From Bacillota bacterium (GTDB lineage: Bacteria > Actinomycetota > Aquicultoria > Aquicultorales > Aquicultoraceae), in contig JAIMBH010000003.1 in assembly GCA_023511485.1 (NCBI GenBank), positions 47,453-111,452 on the forward strand: a stretch of DNA of 64,000 nt, given 5' to 3'. Made by a program: the position numbers and the translations under genes. The notes under the pieces are model-generated. The model was given only the letters and a program-made list of their open reading frames with translations. It searched no databases and was not told where the DNA came from. This document shows, in pieces, positions 54,797-61,687 of this stretch; within the stretch, counting starts at the first letter, position 1, and each line of letters begins with the position of its first letter.

Positions 54797-55630
54797 CTAC
54801 CTCCCGAACTCGGTGTGAATTGTGCCTGGCAGATAGGGAATTCCGAAATATGCAACAGCTACAAAGATTATTGCGGCAAGTGAAAACATAGCAGCCCTCT
54901 GCCCGTGCCAGCCGAGGGTTCTTCTTAAGTGCAGGTACACGCCGTAGACAATCCAGGTGAAAAGCGACCAGGTTTCAACAGGGTCCCATCCCCAGTAGCG
55001 ACCCCATGATTTGTTGGCCCAAAATGAGCCGGCGATGATCATTACCGCAAGCATAAAAAAACCGAAGATGGTAAAGCGGTAAATCAGGTCGTCCATTACG
55101 CCGAGCGGCGGTAATCGGTCGAAGAATCCTGCCGCTGAGCCAGCCGCTTCAAGCCTTCTCTTTACCAGGTAAAATGCTGCAAGCGCACTTGCGATGATAA
55201 ACGAGCCAAATGAAAGTTTTGCAAAGGTAACGTGGACGACCAGCCATAGGCTATCAAACGTCGGCGGGAAGTAGCCCCTCGAATCCGGAAACGTGACTGC
55301 CGCGCCCATTACCAGGAGAGCTACCGGCGCAACAATGAGGCCAGCTGCTCGGATTCTTGGGTAGACCAGCTGGGATATCAAAAAAAAGGCGACGATTATC
55401 CAGGCGTCAGATACCCAGACCTCATATTTGAGTAGGTATGGCCCATGGCCAAGCCTTATCCAGCGAAGGATAAGCGATGCAGAATGGGGGATAAGCCCTA
55501 ATGCGGTTATAAGCGTTGCCGGGAGCACAAGTCTTCCGCGCTTAAAAGCGATGGCGATGCCGTATAGCGAGGTGGCGCAGACATATGCAGCCACTGCGAA
55601 CCAGAATAGAATTGCTTCTGCGTTTATCAC
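54797..55630 (-). CDS. ccsA: Cytochrome c biogenesis protein CcsA/ResC (first copy)
   Basis: 277 residues with about eight membrane segments and the motif KSWGRYWGWDPVETWSLFTW. GTG start overlaps the ResB stop by four bases (GTGA), the standard System II pair. It loads heme onto the many CxxCH motifs of the neighbouring cytochromes. Confidence 0.94.
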   Translation of the reverse strand: MINAEAILFWFAVAAYVCATSLYGIAIAFKRGRLVLPATLITALGLIPHSASLILRWIRLGHGPYLLKYEVWVSDAWIIVAFFLISQLVYPRIRAAGLIVAPVALLVMGAAVTFPDSRGYFPPTFDSLWLVVHVTFAKLSFGSFIIASALAAFYLVKRRLEAAGSAAGFFDRLPPLGVMDDLIYRFTIFGFFMLAVMIIAGSFWANKSWGRYWGWDPVETWSLFTWIVYGVYLHLRRTLGWHGQRAAMFSLAAIIFVAVAYFGIPYLPGTIHTEFGR

Positions 55631-57045
55631 TCTTTAACGACCCCTAATGCCGATTTTAGGTCAGCAGCAAAAGACACAAGCTCTTCCCTAAAACTGGCCT
55701 TGTACTTGTTGGAATTGCCGGCAACATGTATCGTTGGTTTATCACCAGTCTGTATGATAATTGAGATTCTTTTCTCGTTCAAGAGAGATAGTAACCCCAG
55801 AGAGATAAGGCCGAGCCAGAAACCGGCAAAGATGATTGGCCGGCCTTTATCTATCACGATGTTATAGCTTGACCAGTATTTAGCATCCTCGAATGTTAGT
55901 CGGTACCCTTCAAATTCGGCGGTTTGTCCAAGTAAGAGCCGGCCATGGTAGAGGGTTCTTTTGTCTTTGAGGATTTTAAGGTCGAGCGCCGGGTTTCTTA
56001 TCTTCCAAGCAGCCCCGCTGCCTTCTTTTCTCCAGGCAGGGTTAGGCAGGAGTCTGCCTTCAAATGAAACCCCAGCGTCCGAAATATCGTGCTTTGCAAC
56101 AAGCGGTTTTCCGATCTCTTTAGGTTTATCAAAAAGGAAAAATGATGAAGAAATTGGTTCACCTTTGGTATTCGATAATGAAAGGAGAGCGGATATGCCG
56201 TTTATCTGCCCTTGGTATATTAATACACCTTGATAGGAACCCGGTTTGCTAACCCATATGTCGGTGTCAGTTCTCTCCCAGCCGTTGCTGAAAGCAATGG
56301 TGCTGTAGAAGTTTTTTGGCTCACCGGTTGATAGGTATACCGGTGTAAACCTGACAAGTTTGATTTCAAAACTCCGGTGTGCATTATTAAAAAGAGGCCC
56401 CTTCTCAAATATTTTGATATAGTTTGCACTGTCCTCAATTGCTATCTGGCTTTCGGTAAGCTCAAGAATGCCTGAGAAGCGGGTCAAACCGGTTATTGCG
56501 CCGCCAAGGAATATCAGGATCAGGGCAAAATGGAAAAGCGGACTAAACCACTCGGCAAAGCGGCCCCGAATTGCAATAAGAGCTGTGCCGGCAGTTGACT
56601 CTAACCGTTTTACTCTAAAAAGACGCTTCTTAAGAAGTGCGGTGATTTTATCTTCTGCAGCCTGTGGCTCTGCGTCAATTAGGTCGATCTTAAAATACGT
56701 TTTTGAAGCCTTAAGGCTGTCAAGCCCAATACTGCACTCCTTTTTGCGTGCAGAAAGTAAATTGTACGTCCGTTGAAGTGTGCAGGCGGTAGTGTTTATA
56801 AAAAGTGCTGAGCACAGAAAGATAAACAGCCATGAGGTATAGATGTTTGTCAGGCCTATTTTTTCAAATAGTAGAGCCCAGAAGGGATGCGATGCCTTCC
56901 AGCTTAAGTAGACGCTTAAGTTACCGCCATAGTGCTGTGGGATAAAGCGCGAGATAATAACAAGCACTCCGAGAAAGCCGAGGAGCCATACGGCAAGCTT
57001 TCTTGATAGGGTAAGTCTCCAGGTACTGTTGAGGAATTGAGCCAA
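55627..57045 (-). CDS. resB: Cytochrome c biogenesis protein ResB (first copy)
   Basis: 472 residues. Membrane segments near the N-terminus (about 15-35 and 65-85), one at about 165-185, and a C-terminal one (about 400-420), with a large outside domain between. Typical ResB text: FSPLFHFALILIFLGGAITGLTRFSG and GRLLLGQTAEFEGYRLTFEDAKYWSSYNIVIDKG (in parts). TTG start. Downstream partner is CcsA (four-base overlap). Confidence 0.92.
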   Translation of the reverse strand: MAQFLNSTWRLTLSRKLAVWLLGFLGVLVIISRFIPQHYGGNLSVYLSWKASHPFWALLFEKIGLTNIYTSWLFIFLCSALFINTTACTLQRTYNLLSARKKECSIGLDSLKASKTYFKIDLIDAEPQAAEDKITALLKKRLFRVKRLESTAGTALIAIRGRFAEWFSPLFHFALILIFLGGAITGLTRFSGILELTESQIAIEDSANYIKIFEKGPLFNNAHRSFEIKLVRFTPVYLSTGEPKNFYSTIAFSNGWERTDTDIWVSKPGSYQGVLIYQGQINGISALLSLSNTKGEPISSSFFLFDKPKEIGKPLVAKHDISDAGVSFEGRLLPNPAWRKEGSGAAWKIRNPALDLKILKDKRTLYHGRLLLGQTAEFEGYRLTFEDAKYWSSYNIVIDKGRPIIFAGFWLGLISLGLLSLLNEKRISIIIQTGDKPTIHVAGNSNKYKASFREELVSFAADLKSALGVVKE

Positions 57046-57123
57046 CGGTGTTCATCCCCGCTTTCTTCCGCTTTAAGTCTAACAGTGCGGGATTAGCAAG
57101 TCAAAGAGACCGGTGTTTGCCAA

Positions 57124-60100
57124 TTAATTTGAAAGTATGTTGTCATGGACCCATTCGCCACACCCGTAATCACCGCTAGGGGAACCTGAGTTTGTTCCGC
57201 AATTGTTCTCTGAGTATAAATGGTTGCTTGGGTGGATAAATCGGTTTATTTGGGGTCTGGATGCGGCACCCCATTGGCCGTTCCAGTAAGGTTGGCCTGG
57301 CGCACCTGCTTGGTATCCCGCAGTAGCGATAAGGTGCTCCTTGTTCATGCCATGAGGTATACGGCTATGGCAAGTCGTGCACGTTACAATGTGGGTCGAA
57401 CCGTCAATTGTATATGAGGTTCCATATTTATGCTCATACATTACATGCAGATTCATGTATCCGTCCGTATAGCCGGTGCTGTTGGCAGAGCCGTTGCCAG
57501 CATACGTATTCCATGCGTGGCATAAGAAGCAGAGCGCAAAGCTTCCGTTCGCACCTTGGCCTGAAATATCGAGGTTGGATAAGGTATTTTCATCTGGGTT
57601 GTATTTTGCCTTTAGCAACCATTTGTTAGTTGAGCCATGTGGCCCACGGGTTATCATCGATGATGCGGTATGGCAATCTGTGCAGGTCATGCGGCTTGAG
57701 GTGGTCCAGCCGTTATTGAAGCTGCTGTTTGGTACCGTCGACAGTATCTTGCTTGCCCCAGTTACGCCGTGAAGGCTGGCGTTCCCTGGGTTAAACTCCT
57801 TGGGTATGTTTGTCTGTGTTCCGCCGCTTGGCAGACTGGGTACAGTAGTTCCGTAAGCATAGTTGGAGTGGCACTTAAAACAAAGCTGCCATTCTTCGCT
57901 TGTTGATGTGAGCACTACCCTAGAGTACGCGGTGGAAGTTGAAGGGTTTGTAAAGTTACTCACGCCTGAGTAGTTAACTGATACACCCCATACGCCAATT
58001 AGTGCCGCCCCGATTGTACTTGAGCGCACGCTATGCACGCCGGCCTGCGCGGCATGCGGATTATGGCAGTCTGTGCACTCAACATGGCGGTTGGTGCCCA
58101 TGTTCCAGTTGTAAGTAGTTGAAGACGCCTCGTCTGCAAAATGTTTTCCGGCTGCGGATGCGATGGGATGTTTTGAGACGATGCTACTTGTCGTAAACTG
58201 CTCGTATACATTCTTGGCATTCGCGCTCATGTTCTTGCCGTAAATATCATCTCCAGATTCTGTGCCGCCGCTATGGCATACATAGCAGAAGTTTTCCTCA
58301 AGCGAGTTATAAGTCGATTCGACCGCTGATGCAGTCGGGCTGCCTGTTCCGCCGCTTGCAGTACCGTTGTTGGTTAAGATATACCTGTAGGTAGAGTCAT
58401 GGGTCGTAAACTTTAATGTGCTTGTTTGAAAATCTTTAGTCATCGAATCGTTGTGGCACTTAACGCAATTTCCGGTATAAGTCGAGCTATCCTTTGGGTA
58501 ACTCGATGTTACACCTGTTGTGTAATTATGGGTTGAGCTATTGTAACCGGCTTTGTTGAGAACCGGGGTCGAAGTGCTGTTGTCGTCCTTCTGGTTTGTT
58601 CTATCCTTCTCAAAAGAAGCCTGGCTGTGGCAGGACATACATATTCCGCCGTAGGTTTGCGAATTATCAAAGTCCGTTGCAAGGTAGGTGCTTAAATCCG
58701 TTTTGACGGGGGGCGTTTGAATCGCAGCGCGTAAATTTCGCGACCTGCCGGTTGTGTTATTTGCATTAATATCGCTTCTAAAATAGTCATGGTCTACATG
58801 ACACATAAGGCATGTACGCTTGCCGTCAGCTAGATCATAGTTAGAGCCTGCTGGGCTATCCGTTGGATGGCCCGTGCTTGCCGATGCCATATAGTGGTGA
58901 TAGCTTGATGTTTGCCCATGCATAGGGTTATATATGCTATCATGGCATCCCCCGCATGCCAAGCCCCCTTTTGATTCGCCGTAAGGTGTGTGAGGCTTAT
59001 GGCATTTAGTGCACCCTGTTCTTGTATCGTGGTTTGGGCTTGTAACGTTAATCGAGAGTTTTATTCCCATGACGATGCTGTTACGGTTTGACTCGGTTGG
59101 CCTTGCATGGCAGACCAGGCAAACCTCATCAGTGCCGGCAGTTATCTTGCCGTCGCCATTAGGGTCAGTCCAACCGCCACCGCCCTGCGCAACAGGCTTT
59201 GTTTGATAATCGTAGAGACCGTCTGCAAGCATTTTAGAGTTGCCCTTGTTTGAAACATGAACATCGTGGCAGATTGAACAGGGTATTTTTACACCAGCGT
59301 TGTAATGCTTCCCGGCAGGGGGTGGGGACCACGTTCCACTTGATGTACTCTCATCGTAGGTGCTCGCATGTTTTGTCAGGTGGCCCGCTGTCTCTGGCGA
59401 GTAAGAATCGTCATAGTCTGCTTTGATATCCGTGCTTGCGCCGGTACCGTTATGGCACGCCTCGCACAGGTAGTTATATGCGGTATGCGAGTAGTTGTTT
59501 ACGGTATCGGGGTCCTTCAAATAAGACCGGTTTAAGATCATAAAAGTGGTGCCCGCCGACAGCGTCGTTTCGTTTGAAAAATCGGGGGCAAGATGAACAG
59601 TGTGGCATACCTGGCATAAGTTGCTTGTTGTGGAAAACGTACCGTGCGGCGATGAGACGATCGGCAGAAGCCTTGATTGCAGGTTAGAGAAAGCCGCTAC
59701 GGTATCGCCGCCGGATACTAATATCGCACTCTCGTTTTCAAGCCGCGAGCCGACCGTTGTGCCGACCGTTGCCGAATTCTTGATTTTATAGACGATGTAG
59801 TAAACTGAAGGTTCAGTTGTTACAGTTTGACTTACGGTAAAGCTAAAAGTCGTCGTCTCTTCACCGGATTGGAACGTCCCGGGTGATGTGGCTACCAGAG
59901 TATCCGGGGTTATGTCCGGGGCGTTAGGGCTTTGGAAGCCAGCCCTTGAATTCGTCTCTTTGTAAATCCAGACGTTTGCTATATTTGTGCTGGCGACCCC
60001 ATCACCGTATTCAGCAATTTGAATAGCAGTCACTGTTATGCTTCCGCTGTCCGCCATAAGGGTGATCGCCTGCATCGGTATATAGGTCTGTCCCGACGAT

Positions 60101-60264
60101 GCGTTTGTAGTAACCGAACCCCGAGCAACCGGCTCGGAAATAACCGTTAGCTGCGCCGCGAGCGCCGCCTGTGGCAGGATGCATATTGCCGCTGTAGCTA
60201 CAAGAATCAATAATATATAGCTAATATATCTAAACCGGCTGGATGGCCATTCAGGGAGCTTCAT
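57124..60264 (-). CDS. Large secreted 15-heme cytochrome c
   Basis: 1046 residues. Signal peptide (YILLILVATAAICILPQAAL, ALAA), a beta-rich N-terminal domain (about 35-215) without hemes, then fifteen CxxCH motifs: CQVCH, CEACH, CSICH, CLVCH, CTKCH, CGGCH, CLMCH, CMSCH, CVKCH, CYVCH, CTDCH, CFKCH, CTDCH, CFLCH, CTTCH. The heme order and spacing match the partial protein at 61688-64000 throughout. No C-terminal anchor. Length and heme number suggest a surface or extracellular wire-type cytochrome; this is inference. AGGT before the ATG is a weak ribosome site. Confidence 0.92.
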   Translation of the reverse strand: MKLPEWPSSRFRYISYILLILVATAAICILPQAALAAQLTVISEPVARGSVTTNASSGQTYIPMQAITLMADSGSITVTAIQIAEYGDGVASTNIANVWIYKETNSRAGFQSPNAPDITPDTLVATSPGTFQSGEETTTFSFTVSQTVTTEPSVYYIVYKIKNSATVGTTVGSRLENESAILVSGGDTVAAFSNLQSRLLPIVSSPHGTFSTTSNLCQVCHTVHLAPDFSNETTLSAGTTFMILNRSYLKDPDTVNNYSHTAYNYLCEACHNGTGASTDIKADYDDSYSPETAGHLTKHASTYDESTSSGTWSPPPAGKHYNAGVKIPCSICHDVHVSNKGNSKMLADGLYDYQTKPVAQGGGGWTDPNGDGKITAGTDEVCLVCHARPTESNRNSIVMGIKLSINVTSPNHDTRTGCTKCHKPHTPYGESKGGLACGGCHDSIYNPMHGQTSSYHHYMASASTGHPTDSPAGSNYDLADGKRTCLMCHVDHDYFRSDINANNTTGRSRNLRAAIQTPPVKTDLSTYLATDFDNSQTYGGICMSCHSQASFEKDRTNQKDDNSTSTPVLNKAGYNSSTHNYTTGVTSSYPKDSSTYTGNCVKCHNDSMTKDFQTSTLKFTTHDSTYRYILTNNGTASGGTGSPTASAVESTYNSLEENFCYVCHSGGTESGDDIYGKNMSANAKNVYEQFTTSSIVSKHPIASAAGKHFADEASSTTYNWNMGTNRHVECTDCHNPHAAQAGVHSVRSSTIGAALIGVWGVSVNYSGVSNFTNPSTSTAYSRVVLTSTSEEWQLCFKCHSNYAYGTTVPSLPSGGTQTNIPKEFNPGNASLHGVTGASKILSTVPNSSFNNGWTTSSRMTCTDCHTASSMITRGPHGSTNKWLLKAKYNPDENTLSNLDISGQGANGSFALCFLCHAWNTYAGNGSANSTGYTDGYMNLHVMYEHKYGTSYTIDGSTHIVTCTTCHSRIPHGMNKEHLIATAGYQAGAPGQPYWNGQWGAASRPQINRFIHPSNHLYSENNCGTNSGSPSGDYGCGEWVHDNILSN

Positions 60265-60370
60265 AATGATACCTGTATTCGGTAAGTTGTTTCTATGAAT
60301 AATCTACTAATCTTACTAATAGCTTTGCCACAATCCACATTCTTCCACTATGAAGTTTAGCAATCAACAG

Positions 60371-60445
60371 GCAGTTTTACAACTACTAAGAGGGTGGATG
60401 TAAGGTTGAGGGATTGTAAAACCATTGGTGGGTAGGGGTTTACAA
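60371..60445. promoter_or_regulatory. Inverted TTGTAAAACC elements upstream of the 15-heme gene
   Basis: TTGTAAAACC (60414-60423) is mirrored by GGTTTACAA (60437-60445), and a related GTTTTACAA lies at 60373-60381. Possible operator between the 15-heme gene start at 60264 and the ResB gene end at 60502. No regulator can be named. Confidence 0.3.
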
Positions 60446-60501
60446 TTATAGGAGATAAGTAAGGAATTAAAAATTAAAATTTGAATGCAGAAGTTATCTA
60501 A

Positions 60502-61665
60502 TTAAGATAATGGCTCTTCCATGGCACCACCCTTCATTCCCCTTAAAAGGAGGGGGAGCATTCGCCAGATGATGCTTAGCGTGGCCAGAGCAAAGCCTGT
60601 ATAGACTATCCCGATACCCTTGTCTCTTACCACACCAAATTTGACCCAGTATTTTATATCTTTCAGGGTGATTGAGATATGCTCTCCTTTAAGGGTACCG
60701 CCCATCTTTAGCAGGCCCTTGATTTGTTCCTTGCCATAGCCATCGGTTACCCGGATATAAAAGGCGGGGTTTTTAGGTTCCTGGGATTTAGTCGCATAGC
60801 CTGATCCATCCTTGACGACGTCTGGATAAAACACCGCCTGGATATTAATATCTGTGTAGGGCAGCCGGTATGGAGTTTTTTCAGGCTTACCAATATTTGA
60901 GGGGAGTTTATAGTGTTGTTCGCCAACCACGTCTCCGGTTTTGTTATCAATTACACGAAGAAGGGGTGCCAGGCCGTAATTTTGCAGCGTGAGGTTTTCT
61001 CCATCAGATAATGACAGGGGTTGGTTTATCCGCACAGCGGTTTCCTTCTCGTTTTGACCATCGATGGCATAAACACTGGCTGCATAATCAACGGCTTTAC
61101 CGTTTGAATCCCGGGTCACTTTGAAACCCTCAAGCGTTATGGATATTTCCCGCGTTGGGTCAAAAAGGTACGGTTTTTCTTTTAAATAGAGATAGTCACG
61201 GTTGTTAAGGCTATATATATCCCCGGTATAAGTGTCTCCCTCGGTGATGATAACCGCGCCCGTCTGCCTCGTTTGAAACGAGACGAGACCACCGGCAAAT
61301 ATAATGATAAAGCTGATATGGAAAAACACCGACGGCCAGAGACCCCTCTGATGCCGGTGCTCTTTGACCTCGCGATACATACGCCGGGTGGTACAGTAAA
61401 GGATTGAAGCGATGATAAATCCGAAGATATCGTAGAACCATGTTGATGAGTAGAGGTTGTTAAGACCCGTAAGCTCTACGGCCTTTACTAAAAAAGCGGG
61501 CCCTTTTTCCCACTGCATTATGTCTTCCGGTAGTGCACGCCCTTGCTGGGGGATTATACTGGCGATGGCCATAGCAAATGCCGCTACGGCCATCAATACT
61601 ATTGCCAGAAACCTTGATGTTAAAAAACGCCAGATCGTTGTAAAGATCTGTTTGGCTTTTATCAT
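60502..61665 (-). CDS. resB: Cytochrome c biogenesis protein ResB (second copy)
   Basis: 387 residues. Membrane segments at about 15-35, 70-90, 108-128 and 350-370. Typical ResB blocks: FLAIVLMAVAAFAMAIASIIPQ, LWPSVFFHISFIIIFAGGLVSF, ISITLKDIKYWVKFGVVRDKG. Shorter than the copy at 55627. It has no CcsA beside it in the window and lies between two paralogous giant cytochromes, so it may serve one of these. Confidence 0.9.
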   Translation of the reverse strand: MIKAKQIFTTIWRFLTSRFLAIVLMAVAAFAMAIASIIPQQGRALPEDIMQWEKGPAFLVKAVELTGLNNLYSSTWFYDIFGFIIASILYCTTRRMYREVKEHRHQRGLWPSVFFHISFIIIFAGGLVSFQTRQTGAVIITEGDTYTGDIYSLNNRDYLYLKEKPYLFDPTREISITLEGFKVTRDSNGKAVDYAASVYAIDGQNEKETAVRINQPLSLSDGENLTLQNYGLAPLLRVIDNKTGDVVGEQHYKLPSNIGKPEKTPYRLPYTDINIQAVFYPDVVKDGSGYATKSQEPKNPAFYIRVTDGYGKEQIKGLLKMGGTLKGEHISITLKDIKYWVKFGVVRDKGIGIVYTGFALATLSIIWRMLPLLLRGMKGGAMEEPLS

Positions 61666-61687
61666 CGATTTTTAAATAGTCCTTCCG

